A stretch of 64,000 nucleotides of DNA from Asterias rubens (GCF_902459465.1 NC_047070.1:6560554-6624553); one strand, 5' to 3'; positions 1-11,548 are shown, counted from the first letter of the stretch. The notes: generated from the sequence alone by a model not told the origin. Numbers and translations: made by a program.

Positions 1-3000
1 GCGGTAGGACTCCCACAGGAACTTGACCCACGGTATGAGCATAATGCGGTCCGTACGAGCCTGGGTGTCCTCACCGCTTACAGCACTCAGAAGAAGGCTG
101 GACAAAACAGAGTCAAAGACAAAAATGAGTGACATTAAAAACCTTAGAGACTATCATGAGTGGGGTGTTGTCAGTAGCACATCTATATATAATAGTTATG
201 TATATATTCACTCTCTGCATATATTAACAAGCCTTATGAAAAACGTATTGAAAAACATGGCTATCAGTTTATTGGTCTTCGTTCCCATGCAGCATATACC
301 ACAAATTTAGCACTCAACAGAATCGCTCGCCTAGAAAAATCCAGGTATGCCTTTTCCCACATGCCTGTGTGATTTTCAAATCAGAAGGTCTGGTGTGGAC
401 CTCTTTTGTTCCGAAGTCCACACTTCGTGTACTATGCTCAGACACAGATACATGTACCAACGATTAGGTACATGGGTTTTACTTCTGTTCATGTGGCTAG
501 TAATATGTATTAACTCCATGGCTTGTACTGTGGACAGTCTCCAGTGGTACATGTATTTTGTGGAATGACCAAGTCGGGCAGGAGAATACAAGGATAGTCC
601 GAGAGTTAATCCCCCCCCCCCCCAAAAAAAAACAAGGAACACAAAAGGCTTGGGCTTAAAGAGAGAGAAAGTAAATAATAAACAGATAAAGGCAATGTTT
701 ACCTCTCAGGTGTGGCAACATTATCCAGATCATCAATGTCTAAGACGGTTTGTTCCGATGCCTTGCGAGCCTCTTCAGTCTTTTCCTCGGCAAGACGCAG
801 GTAGCCTCTCACAACATCCTCTAAAGATTTCACATTCACCTTAAGACAAAAGGAAAGACATGGAATAATCATAAGAGTAGTTGCACTCATATCCGTCACT
901 CAGTGACACTCAAGATACTCAAACATTCAGATACTTCAACATTCGGTTTGTGGTTTTAATTATTGGCTGGTCCATTTTTGTGGTTTATATTTTTAGAATT
1001 TTGTTATGCTCTTTGGTTATTTCTGCCTCTTGTTTGCAGCTATTTTTAATGTGTACAGCGCCTTGGGGTCAAGTCATGGATGTAAGGCGCTTTATAAGCG
1101 TTGTTTATTTTCATTATTCAGTATTTTTCCTGCAAGGTATGTGGATTTACATTTTGAAGTTTGATACATATTCCTTCATAGCACCATGTAATGGTTTTCA
1201 AGGTGCTGTGGCGCAATATGCAGCCATTCAAACCAGGAACACCAGGGCAACCTCTTCTCTTTTTGATGAACACCCTGGGTTCTTTTACGTGCGTTACTCA
1301 ACACACAGGACCAATGGTTTTTAATCCCATCCGAAGGACACAGTATAATCGTTAAGTAACTTGCTTGAGGACACAACATTTTGGTCTAGAATAACCCCCT
1401 CCTCTCAGTTCTGGAAAAAAAAACCAGGGGAGAACACTAAATGTAGGGCCACTGATTTTCCGCGATCGCGGAAAACGGACGGAATTCGCGGAATCCGCCC
1501 TTTGAAACGGAAAACGGGATTTCAGAAAATTAGATTTTTTTTTTTTTCTTGACGCCAAAACTATTGAAATTGCATTCTTTATTAAGATTCTTTTTGTTAA
1601 ACTAAAAAGGCATCAGAAATCAGACCATTAAAAAGTACGAGATCGTAACCGTGGATCATTCTGTTCTACTTCACACCATCCTCAATGTTTACACACATGA
1701 TGTACACACGTTGTTAACATGGTTAAGCGAAGGGCATTATTCGCGGCACGTTTTAAACATTTTTTGTTCACCCAAATTGCATTTTCTCCCTCTCTTTTAC
1801 CAACAATAATACACAAACTAGCTTACCTATGATCTATAAGAACACATACAATGTTTTTTCATCTCGGAAAGGTCTAAAATAAAACCGTAAACTGTCAACA
1901 TTCTGTCGCCAAAGCGAAAACAAAATGGCTGACATTTTGTTTGTGGATGGAGAATGGTCACGTCCATAGACTTGTTCCCAAGTCTTTGATCATGCTGAAA
2001 CAGCGCCCTCTTGTGGATACACTCCTGTCATTAGACTACAATGTGGCTGATGCAGAGAATCAACTGAGTTTTAGACTTGGAATCAAGTCTATCACATCAT
2101 GTGCATTGATACTGCAGTCACAGTGCAACCTTTTTAGAACAGCAGTATACAAAATAATCCACAATTATAAAAAAAAGTATTTTTTTGAAATTTGTCAGTT
2201 CAAATGAACATTTTACGAAGTCAACAGTGCAACTTATCTCAAATTGATTTTTATAAGTATGTCCCTGGGTATTAAACAACCTTTTATCTAATTAAAAAAA
2301 CATGAAACGGAATTTTTTGTGCCTGAAACGGAATTCATGTTTTTGCCAAACGGAATTTGCACTTTTCTGAAACGGAAAATCAGTGGCCCTATAAATGGTG
2401 TTCCTCCAACTGCAAAAACATTAACTCATTAGTTTAGATTATAAGCAAGTCTCTATAATGTGGCAAGTTTACCGGGTAACTTTCCGTATGGCGCCACCAC
2501 TTTTTCACTCATTTTTACAAAAAGGGATATATCAATGAGGTAAATTAGATACTATATTATTTCATATCGAATGAAAAAGTGGTGGCGCCATGCGGAAACT
2601 TTTCCAGTTTACCTGTTGGCAGATGTTCTTGTACTGGTAGAGGCCCTCCTTGGCAGTGTGGCTCTTCCGTAGCTCAACGCAGAGCGTGAGATACTTGTCC
2701 ATGATTGGCTCGTGAATCTTCTGCCATGTCCGATGCTTCTTGCTCTTGATGACATCATAGAGCGCATCCAAGGCCGGCTGCTTCTTGCCGACATCGATGA
2801 ATTCTGGTAGTCGGATAAAAGTACGGAAAGATATAATTTAAACAAATGAAGTTTTCTCTTTTACTACCGATGTAGGAGGGGGTGTTTCTAAAGAAATAAG
2901 ACACCTAATTTTGTTTGCCATTTTAGAAACTATAAATCGATTATCAATTGGAGCGTTTGTCATTGGAGTAAGTGCTTCCAATGAGATTTCTATACACTAT

Positions 3001-4122
3001 TCCATGGGATATTTTTCTCAAATGGTATGAAATAACATAGCAATGACTATTTCCTTCCCGCACCTATGCATTGACCAACTTAATTGTGAAAATTTTCTCC
3101 TTCAGTTCTTCCCTACAGTCGTCAACCAGAGGGTTGAAACGAATCATATCATAGCTTTTTTAAAAACTGTTTTGGGGAAAATATTTCTGTATCCTGCAAC
3201 TTTTTCAATTTTTATGAAATAATTTAGTATCTTATTTATTCAAATAATATTCATTTTGGTAAAACTTTTCCCTTTTAATAAGTTTTATGTACTCAAGTCA
3301 AGTGAAATGGTAACCTGGTTACATGTATTTAATTTTGTTTAAATTAAACATATGGTGCGTTCTTGTTTAAGATTTGACCAACACAAAAGGAGCCTGCCAT
3401 ACCATCACTGTGTATATGTAGGACGATGGGTAAAACAAGTGCCACAATCCACATCGGTACCCTCCCCCCAAAAAAACTCAAAATAATAAACAAGAGCTGT
3501 TTCGCTACGAAACAGCTAATAAATAAATAAGTAAAAATAATAAAACAATATTATTATTAGGGCCTACATTAAATAAATAAATAAATTAAAATAAAATAAA
3601 TAAATATTTTAAATATGATAAAAAAATGCACATAGGGCCTAAAATTAAAAACACTCCTCAGATTCAGAAATTAAACCAACAACAATGAATTGGCAATTAA
3701 ATTTAATTTTAAATTGTAATTGATGATGTTGTTTGTTTTTCCTTTTTTTATTTGAATCCTCTGCAAAATTGCCTCTGCTGTTCAAAGAGAATGATCTGTT
3801 CGGATAACTTTCCGTATGGCGCCACCACTTTTTCACTCATTTTTACAAAAAGGGATATCTCATTGAGGTAAATAAGATACTATATTATTTCATATCGAAT
3901 GAAAAAGTGGTGGCGCCATACGGAAACTTTTCCAAATTGTGCATATCTAGACTGCAACACTGAAGTATGCCTGCAGCCGCAGGCATGGCACTGCAGTGCA
4001 GGACTGCAGGTCATGATTTTCCTGTTAAATTTGAACTCGTTTTTAAATAGTTGTTTATACACTTCAAACTCACCATTTGCCCTTTTCAGGGCATTCTCCG
4101 GGCGCTGGAAATACGTGGGCAT
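1..4122 (-). CDS. EIF3A: Eukaryotic translation initiation factor 3 subunit A, 5' part (exons 1-4, runs off the window)
   Basis: Scaffold subunit of the eIF3 complex, which binds the 40S ribosome and organises the pre-initiation complex in the cytoplasm. Coding exons on the minus strand are 4074-4122 (starts [16 protein letters not shown]), 2613-2803, 703-839 and 1-97. Junction phases fit (1, 0, 2) and all have GT-AG borders. The product carries the hallmark N-terminal eIF3a blocks [70 protein letters not shown] and [12 protein letters not shown], then [11 protein letters not shown] at the window edge. About 157 of the usual roughly 1,100-1,400 residues are present; the PCI domain and charged C-terminal repeats lie outside. 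The ATG matches the family start exactly. Odd point: a 132-bp MITE abuts the exon 2 donor (2606-2613). The gene faces away from DENND10 across a short shared promoter. Identification is very secure from the sequence itself. Confidence 0.96.
1445..2390. mobile_element. Non-autonomous DNA transposon, ~946 bp, in eIF3a intron 2
   Basis: Terminal inverted repeats AGGGCCACTGATTTTCCG (left, 1445) and its complement (right, ending 2390) enclose AT-rich DNA with further CGGAA-type subterminal motifs (AACGGAAT, GAAACGGAA). Flanks CTAAATGT and ATAAATGG match at 6 of 8 positions, a possible decayed 8-bp target duplication. No transposase frame is visible. Confidence 0.65.
2474..2605 (+). mobile_element. 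Hairpin MITE family A, 132 bp, at the eIF3a exon 2 donor
   Basis: Family A has 35-40 bp inverted ends (GG[A/G]TAACTTTCCGTATGG ... CCATACGGAAACTTTTCC type) around an AT-rich core. This copy is flanked by a perfect 8-bp target duplication, AGTTTACC at 2466-2473 and 2606-2613. The right copy contains the exon 2 splice donor read on the minus strand. Confidence 0.85.
3802..3933 (+). mobile_element. Hairpin MITE family A, copy 2
   Basis: 132 bp, same termini and core as the 2474 copy, in eIF3a intron 1. The 8-bp flanks (ATCTGTTC and AAATTGTG) do not match, so the target duplication is lost or the flank was rearranged. Confidence 0.8.
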
Positions 4123-4453
4123 CTTGACGGTAAAGCCTTTGGCTGTGCGATGTCAAAATTCCTCAAATTCGTGATTTTATTGTGCCCAAGTCACCATCAC
4201 CCACACACGACTGGTGCACAATATGGCGCGGTGCAATTTCCATGTGGGAAATATGACGTCACACTTCCGAGGATCAATATTGTTTTTAATTTATCATACA
4301 AATATAGGTATTTATGCACAAATATAGGTTTAAAATATATTTTTGTTCATTTTGTATTTTTATTCGTGTGGTTTGAAGTATTTTAAATATGTTTTGTTAA
4401 CATTAAGTAATCATCATTATTTTGATTGTGTGAAAGAGGACAACAAAAAGAAA
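4123..4453. promoter_or_regulatory. Bidirectional promoter between eIF3a and DENND10
   Basis: The two ATG codons are only 331 bp apart and diverge. Inside lie a perfect palindromic CRE, TGACGTCA at 4254-4261, followed at once by an ETS-type CTTCCG at 4264-4269. The DENND10 start codon sits in AAAATGGCGGC (about 4451-4461), which fits the YY1 consensus used by many housekeeping downstream promoters. No TATA box is placed convincingly. Sites are seen in sequence; promoter function is inferred. Confidence 0.7.
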
Positions 4454-7400
4454 ATGGCGGCGCTCATAGATCTTCTTGCTGCGGGTTTGATCGGTAAGAA
4501 AAATCAAACATTTGTGTACATTCGATGCATTTTATTGCCAAGAAAAATAGGTAGGGATTTACTGCTACTGTTCATTCTACTATGTGTTCACTTTGGTACC
4601 TTATTGTGAACGGATATAGGAACGTCCTTCGACAGGCACACCCTTTTAATTTATTTAACCCCATCTCTTCTCATCTCGCCAGTGCAGTCATTACGCCCCA
4701 TACGCCCCCTTGCTGTGACTGTGAAAACGTAATTAATATTAAAAAATTATGTATGACAGGCCAGGTCATGGGGTTAAAAAATACCTTGTTGTGACTTGTG
4801 GTAATAAAAATATATGATATCATAAATATTTCAGTGGAAAGATTTTCGTATCCTGCCACAACTTTTTCACTCATTTTCACATTTTTAAATTAATTAAACA
4901 AGTTAAATTTATTAAAAAGTTATTTTATATACAGGAAATCTCGGATAACTTTCCGTATGGCGCCACCACTTTTTCACTCATTTTTACAAAAAGGGATATA
5001 TCAATCAGGTAAATTAGATACTATATTATTTTATTTCGAATGAAAAAGTGGTGGCGCCATACAGAAACTTTTCCGAAATCTCATTTGACTCAATCATGTC
5101 AATGCTCAATTGTAAGGAAAAGGTTCCGTATGGCGCCATCACTTTTTCATTCGATATTAAATAATACAGTATCTAATTTACCTCAATGAGATATCCCTTT
5201 TTGTAAAAATTTCTGAAAAAGTGGTGGCGCAATACGGAAAGTTATCCAATTTCAATGGTGTTATTGTTTGATTTCATAACGAATGAAAAAGGGTGGCAAG
5301 ATACAGAACATTTTTAAAAGGAATCTCATTTGACTCTATTCTATTGTATATTTGACTTCATAACAAATAAAAAAGTGGTGGCAGGCAATGGAAACTTTTA
5401 AGGTATCTCATTTGAATTGAGTAAATAAGTTGTAGACGTTGATTTATTTCAACACTAATCAAAAACTGTTACAGCATTCAAAGATATTTCCATTCAATTC
5501 AAGAAGAAACAAAATTAGAATTGCACAAAAATTACGTCTGCTGCTGAGTATGAATTTGTAGTTTGGAGAAAATGCATTTGGAGCGCCAACTGCAGCTTTG
5601 GGCTATTTACTCCCCTGTATAAGAAACTAAATGTAGTTATTATTAATATTCTTATTATCTGGGATGTTGTTTGTTTTAGGGGTATATTTTGTAAGGTTGC
5701 ATACACTGACTTTTATCGACTGTACATAATTAAAGGCGTTTATTGTATCTTTTTTACTTTAGAGAAAGACGTCAACTCGGATGTATTATGGGTCTGGTCC
5801 TATCCTGTGATCAATGCCAAGCAACGAGATCTTATCCAGAGGAAAGGATGTCTAAACACTACACACAACGGTTCCTTGGTTCCCTTTGTGTATGGTCAAC
5901 ACAATAGGCAGTGGTTCTACATTAGCACGCAGGAAGTGGTCGACTCATCCACTCTCCCTAAGGTGTCAATAGTAACAACAGTTCATAGTAATACTAATAA
6001 TAGTAATAATAAGTTAATAACTAGTTCTTATATGGCGCATCTACAATTAAGTATCAATGCGCTTTATATTCAGACATTAGTGCCCTGAGCCAATACCTTT
6101 CCTTTAAGCCCGGTTCATGGTTCATACTTCCTGCAAATGCAAATGCGAAGCGAATGTTGACGTCACAAAATTTGCAACGAATATTCGCAGCAATCAGCTC
6201 TGCTCAACTCACCTGCGAATATCGCTGCGAATGGGTAGTTGTGACATCAAATTCATGTCAAATTCGCTTCGCATTCGCAGGAAGTATGAACCGGGCTTTA
6301 ATCTTTCTCAGCTCCCTGGGGAGGCTTTTTCAAACACAACAACAACCTCTACCCTCACAAGTACCCATTTATACCACTGGATGGAGAGAACCAGTTATGT
6401 GGGTAAAGCATCTTGCTCAAGGACACAAGTTGTTATTACCAGGATTCATTCAAACCAGAGGACCTTGAGTTCAATACTCTAAACCACTCAGCCATGACCA
6501 CCTACTGATAAATTAATTAGATTTACTGAGCGCCTCACCTCTTCAACATTTTCACTTCCAAGTTTTGAATTTTTACACTGGAACTGAGGCCATTGATTTT
6601 AGCTTTGGGCTGGTAAATCGGGCTAGACTTAAAGGGTAGGTACACGTTTGGAAATTACTCAAAACAAATATGAACTTAAAAACTGACTCGGTAACAAGCA
6701 TTGGAGAGCTGTTGATAGTATAAAACATTGTGAGAAACGGCTCCCTCTGAAGTAGCATAGATTTTGAAAGAGGTAATTTCTCACTAAAATAATAATGAAA
6801 GAGGTAATTTCTCACTAAAATACGCGAAGTGAGAAGACTGGTCTTTGACAATTACCAATAGTGTACCTTCCCTTTAAGTGCAGATCTCTTGGATTTTTTC
6901 AATTGAACCAAAAATTTGCCTTACATTTTTTAGTGATTTTGCTTTATTTTTCAGGTCAAAAGTTTCTCTCTTGTGCTCCTAACAAGAGACTTCAACCCGG
7001 AGAAGTACAGCCTGTTGACCAAGATCCTCTGCCAGGCCTATGTGTCGTCGGGAAACCCTGCCTCATTGCTAGAACATTACTTATCAGTCATTACAAAAGG
7101 GAGCTGTCAGAGTGAGAACAATGGCATGTTCCAGGTTCGGGATTTTGACTTGAGGAAAGCTTACGCTACAGCTTCCATAAAAGGTTCTTTTCTTTAAAAT
7201 GTTACGGCCCCTGCTTTTCTAAATGATTTTTGGTTGCACAAAGAAGAATTGACTAGAGCGGGATAGGAACCAACGCCCTATGGTTTAACTGCCAGCCGTC
7301 TACCAACTGAGCCATCTAGCCCTATGTTGGCGGTCTCCCGTGTCAGTCTCTCTTTGTTCAACCCCAATTTTTTTGTTTTGAATTACCCAGTCAGTTTCCC

Positions 7401-10400
7401 TTGTTGATGTAACTTTTCTACTAATATAACCACAAGACAAATTTACTGAGTAAATTAAATTCAAATTTTGGGTACTTTTTAAGGATGGTGGATCTTCTCC
7501 TGGGATTAGAGAAGTCGCACACAAAGATCTTGCAGGGGTGCAGAGCTCCGAGATGTTTTGACTGGTAGGCTTGAAAAATATTATGTTCTTTATAGGATTT
7601 GGGGCATTGCATGGTGAGGTATCAATATATATTTGGTTATCGGTAACACCATGTGTGTGTCTACTTGCCAGGTAGAGTTTGTTCTTAGAGAACTGTCTTG
7701 CTTTATTCTACTACCGCGGAGTAGATGTTTGGGGGGTTCGGGAGACTTCTCAGTTCTGAAAAGAACTGTCCTGCTTATGTTCTAAGTTCCTTTGATTGAT
7801 GCTTATATACATAACTGTGCAGTCTGGTAACAATTGGCAACTTGCATTTCCCAAAAATAATTCCTTTCTCTATTTATTTTTTTGCCCAGATGTCATCAAT
7901 GCTTTTGAGTTGGAGTCCATCCTGATTTATACAGCTTTACTGCTGAAGAAACGCGTAGCAGTGTACCACTCCAAAGTAGAAGAACTGCTTGATTTTGTAA
8001 GGTAACGTTTATCAAAAGTACACACCTCAAAGAAGAGTTAAAGGAACATTACAGAATTTGTTTTTGCTAACAAACAGTTGCTGGCAGTGTAAGCACTTTA
8101 TGTAATCCACCATATACATTAACTGACAAACCTGTAGAAGTTTGAGATCGATCGGCCATCTGGGTCACGAAAGAATAGTGAAAAACAGATTACAAATTTT
8201 GCATTGCATCGATGCCAAAATAAAAATGAATAAAACTGCTCACTGATCGATAAACTCCAAATGCGAAGTTAGATTATTTATTTCTCATCAAATATGACAT
8301 TTCAGACAGAAATATTTCAAGGGATGTTTTCAACTATCATCATCATTAGACCATGTCAGTTTTATGTAAATCTGTGTTCTGCACGATTTTTGTTTCTTAC
8401 CAATTCTGTAACGTTCCTTTAAACATATCCAGGTCCAGTGTAAAGTCGGGGTGAAAAATTCAGAATACCGCAGGGCTTGCAGCTCAACAATTTAATTAGA
8501 CTAGAATTCTGTTTGCAAATTAACAAATTATTTTTTAATTTAACCAGCTTGTAGGGAAGGGTTTCCTCGTAAATCTTATTGGTAAATGTATTCGATACTC
8601 AATTTAGCAGACTCAAATTTCAACATTTTCACATCTTTTTTAGGATGATAAATTTGCATTTTTTTGTGTTTCACTATTGCACCGATATATATAAAAAAGC
8701 AATGTATACTCAGTACTTTTCCTACTGGACATCGGCCTGGCATGGACGGATTTATTGGTGATCAGTTTGAATTGCGAAACACCGCACTAGGTTTTAAGTC
8801 TAAGTTCAAAGTAACTCGGTGCCCGCCTGATTCTCAAAAATGACCCTGCAGCCACAAAGAGTCCCGTGGTGCCTAGAAATTCATTGCAAACTATTCACAA
8901 AACCCATCGCAAGCTAATTGTGACTGGAGTATAGCAAAACTTATGTTAGGACATACAACAATTTTTGCTGTGACACAATGCTAAATAAATCTGCAATGCA
9001 TAACCAATAAAGTCGAGTTCAAAAAAAAACAACGCTGCTTCGTCCTTGATTACAGAGCATTACCAAGCCTGGTATGGCATCGGCAAAACTGGTCTCTACT
9101 TTACCCATGATGGTGCTTTCGGAATACATAAAACAGATCGTACATGTATGAACTTGGAACTGATTGGGTTAACCAGTCAAAGTTGAAAATGACAGAAACG
9201 CTTCTTCTGCCTTGCTTTTTATAGAGCATTACCGAGCCTGGTATGGCATCGGCAAAACTGGTCCCTCCTCTACCCATACGTTGATCTGGAGTCCGAGGAT
9301 GAGATACAGGAATTGAAAGGAGCTTCGTCTTACATTGCTGGATTCACCGATCCTGTTATTGAGAATAGGACCAATCTCTTTGATGTTTTTATCAACGTCC
9401 CGACCGGTGAAATCACAGTTAATCCTACCGCTAAAGGTAATAAGATGCCATTTTACAATTATTTTTCTTCTTGTGAGCGCCTTGATCACCCTTGGGTGGA
9501 TACTTTTTGCAAATCATTGATACTAAAATTATCTTTTATTTTTAAGGTAGGTTTTGCAACATAAGTGTCTCTGACCCATTGATTATTCCTCACACTGATT
9601 ATTTGTTGTAGTTCTTCAACTGGAAATTGAATTTTAGGCAGCAGTTTTCGTTTCACTTTTAGTGGGAGACTGCCAGTATTTCAAAACTTGGAGTGTGAGT
9701 CTATTGCGAGACTTGCTTCAGTAGATTTCATTGCGACAGTGATAAGTTTAGTTTTCAGCAGCAGAGTACATTTCTTGACTTGAGCCAAATGGTGAAAAGG
9801 CCATCTTTTCAATGTTCCTCAAAAGATATGAATCACAGTTTCAGATTATTTTTGTCAAAAACAACTCTCACCTCTGAAATAAGTAGCAAATCAAAGTAAC
9901 TTTAGTTAACCCCCCCCCCCAAAAAAAAAGGATAGTATAAACAAATTTAAAATACAAAAAATTAAACAATAACCAAGTATGAATTTACTGTCTTACTTGC
10001 TTATGTTTTCCTTGGTAGAATATTTCACGTTGGGTAAGCTGCATAAAGACATAGCCAAGGTGATGGTTACCAGTGCTCAGGATGAGTCCATAAGCAACAA
10101 ACAGACCATTGTGGTGAGTTTAGTCATCTCCTTCGTTGATGTCTTAGAAGCCTTCGGCAGCTTTTGAAAGGATAAAGCATTTTAAGAAACATTTCAATTT
10201 ACGTTCCGTCACGTCATCCCTATGTTTCGACACCCCTATGTTCCTACAGGCACACTAAAAATGCAGCACCTTGTTTAATGGTGCATACATATTTGGATAT
10301 TATGTTGTAAAATTTGCGATCCCTACAGCGGCCGCAAGTCTTGCAAATAATTATATAATATCAAAGTTTTAGATAGCGCATGTTTCTACCAAACAAGGTA

Positions 10401-11187
10401 CTCAAGGCGCCGAGTATATACAAACTTTCAGAAAGATAGGTTATTGCAGTGATGAGTTCTGAGACCCAATTATTTAGCACCTTAAAGGTTTACAAGGTGC
10501 TATGGCGCATTTAGCAGCCACAGCCAGGAACACCGGGGCGAACCCCTTCTCTTTTCGACAAGTGCACTGGGTTCTTTTACATGCATTACACAACACATGG
10601 GACCAACAGCTCTACGTCCCATCCGAAGGACGAAGCAACGGTTAAGTGTCTTGCTTAAAGACACAAGTGTCACGGCTGGGGATTTGAACCCATACTCTGC
10701 TGATCAGAAACACCAGAGTTTGAATTCGGTGCCTTTAACCACTCGGCCACTACACTTCCATAAATATCTAGACATGTCTTGTCAAACTTTTTTTTTTTGA
10801 AAATATTACACCTTATTTAGTTTTTAAACCCCCCCCCACCCCCCAAAGTGGTCATGGTTGAAAACTTCCCTTGAATAATTTTTGCCTGAAATAGTAGTTT
10901 TGGAGAAACAAGTTGATCTTAGCACAGAGCTCAATAGTGTTCCATTTAATGTTAATAATTTCCTTTGAAATTTTGCCTGAATTTGTGGCCAATTTATTCA
11001 CATTGAATTGCAGGATATTTCAAACAAGACGATGGAATTAATCAACAACTTAAAATCCCTGAGTGACTCTGGTCCCAACGGATCAGGCAAAGTCAGCATC
11101 GAGACGTTGCATGAACGTAAAATGCCACCAGCCACAGAGAGCTTCCTGTTCAACCTTGCCGCTGCAGAAGGAATGGCACAAGTCTAG
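4454..11187 (+). CDS. DENND10: DENN domain-containing protein 10 (FAM45 family), complete, 7 exons
   Basis: A divergent DENN-domain protein. In vertebrates it belongs to the Commander endosomal recycling assembly and is linked to late-endosome/Rab27 function. Exons: 4454-4493, 5763-5962, 6955-7183, 7890-8001, 9225-9436, 10019-10113 and 11014-11187 (TAG at 11185-11187). Phases fit throughout and give 353 aa, against 357 in human. Recognisable blocks are MAALIDLLAAGLIGEKD, VLWVWSYP, FVYGQHNRQWFYIST, RDFNPEKY, ITKGSCQSENNG, DFDLRKAYATASIKD, LLLKKRVAVYHSKVE, LPSLVWHRQNWSLLYPYV, YIAGFTDPVIENRTNLFDVF, GKLHKDIAKVM and the C-terminal PPATESFLFNLAAAEGMAQV. The exon 3 donor (G then gttctt) is weak but is the only one in phase. 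A partial copy of exon 5 sits just upstream of it, and degenerate repeats of the last coding segment follow the stop. It shares a promoter with eIF3a. Confidence 0.95.
4943..5074 (+). mobile_element. Hairpin MITE family A, copy 3
   Basis: 132 bp in DENND10 intron 1, with a perfect 8-bp target duplication GAAATCTC at 4935-4942 and 5075-5082. Confidence 0.85.
5116..5247 (-). mobile_element. Hairpin MITE family A, copy 4 (reverse orientation)
   Basis: 132 bp, 41 bp from copy 3 and in opposite orientation. Flanks AATTGTAA and AATTTCAA match at 6 of 8, a decayed target duplication. Older relatives with CTTTTTC..GTGGTGGCA cores follow at about 5270-5400. Confidence 0.8.
6105..6303. mobile_element. 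Palindromic MITE family E
   Basis: Inverted ends of the type GCCCGGTTCAT..ACTTCCTGCGAATGCGAA and complement, with a TTGACGTCACAAAATTTGC / GTTGTGACATCAAATTC inner stem. In DENND10 intron 2. Confidence 0.75.
6325..6500 (-). mobile_element. tRNA-derived SINE fragment
   Basis: On the minus strand it starts like a tRNA head (GGCTGAGTGGTTTAGAG) and ends in the CTTGAGCAAGATGCTTTACCC tail region shared with the SINEs at 10.4, 18.2 and 63.7 kb. Confidence 0.55.
6631..6877. mobile_element. MITE family B, internally deleted copy
   Basis: Family B elements are ~350-390 bp with ends near TTAAAGGCAGTGGACACTAT and its complement, an internal AACATTGTGAGAAACGGCTC and a GACCTC..GAGGTCTC hairpin. This copy is ~250 bp and uses the variant ends AAAGGGTAGGTACACGTTTG, as does the one at 49.3 kb. 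Confidence 0.75.
7230..7330 (-). mobile_element. tRNA-derived SINE, head region
   Basis: Minus strand reads GGGCTAGATGGCTCAGTTGG then a GGTTCCTATCCC, matching A- and B-box promoter motifs. It is not a functional tRNA: the acceptor stem does not close and no clean anticodon arm is visible. Confidence 0.6.
8038..8422. mobile_element. MITE family H, ~385 bp
   Basis: Inverted ends TTAAAGGAACATTACAGAAT and ATTCTGTAACGTTCCTTTAA, in DENND10 intron 4. No coding capacity. Confidence 0.7.
9034..9110 (+). pseudogene. Partial upstream duplicate of DENND10 exon 5 with its splice acceptor
   Basis: The segment copies the end of intron 4 and the first ~52 bp of exon 5. A pyrimidine tract and TTACAG precede nucleotides that translate in the exon phase to ALPSLVWHRQNWSLLYP. 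An in-frame TGA follows at 9108-9110, where the true exon continues with YVDLE. The true exon starts 169 bp downstream (9225). Silent and near-silent changes separate the copies. No good donor follows, so inclusion would truncate the protein. It is either inert debris or a poison-type exon. Confidence 0.8.
10368..10765 (-). mobile_element. SINE with tRNA-like head and long conserved body
   Basis: On the minus strand the head GTGGCCGAGTGGTTAAAGGC (A box) and GGGTTCAAATCCCC (B box) is followed by CACTTGTGTC, TTCGGATGGGACGTAGAGC and AGAACCCAGTGCACTTGTCG. A close relative occupies 63677-64000. Confidence 0.7.
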
Positions 11188-11520
11188 TAAGATGTGTACA
11201 CAAAATGAGAATATTTTTTGCGGCAAATTGTACTAGTGCAGAAGGACCAGCCGGGTCGAATAGGATGTGTACACAAACTGAGAATGTTGGTGTTGGTAAA
11301 TCTTGCTGGTAAAGAAGGACGGGCACAATTCTAATATTAGTAAACCTGCTTGTAAAGAAGGACCAGCACAAGTCTAATAGGATGTGTAAACAAACAGAAT
11401 ATTTTGTATTAAAGTAAATCGTGCTAGTGCGAAAGGACTGGCACAAGTTTAAGAAGGATTTCTTTCTGTTATGATGTGCTTCACAACCAAGCCACTAACA
11501 GACTGGCACAAGTCTAGTAT
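11188..11520 (+). repeat. Degenerate tandem copies of the DENND10 terminal coding segment and stop
   Basis: Directly after the stop, units resembling GCAGAAGGA..GGCACAAGTCTAGTA plus GATGTGTACACAAA recur near 11236, 11310, 11360, 11432 and 11500. Most keep the CACAAGTCTA core around the stop. Spacing is irregular, roughly 65-80 bp. The array probably lies in the 3' UTR. Confidence 0.7.
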
Positions 11521-11548
11521 AAAATGGCAAATGGGAACTTGCAAACTT

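Noticed and set aside
881..1324. 147-codon plus-strand frame in eIF3a intron 3
   Set aside because: It covers AT-rich intron and a SINE fragment (1180-1345), with no splice signals or family similarity.
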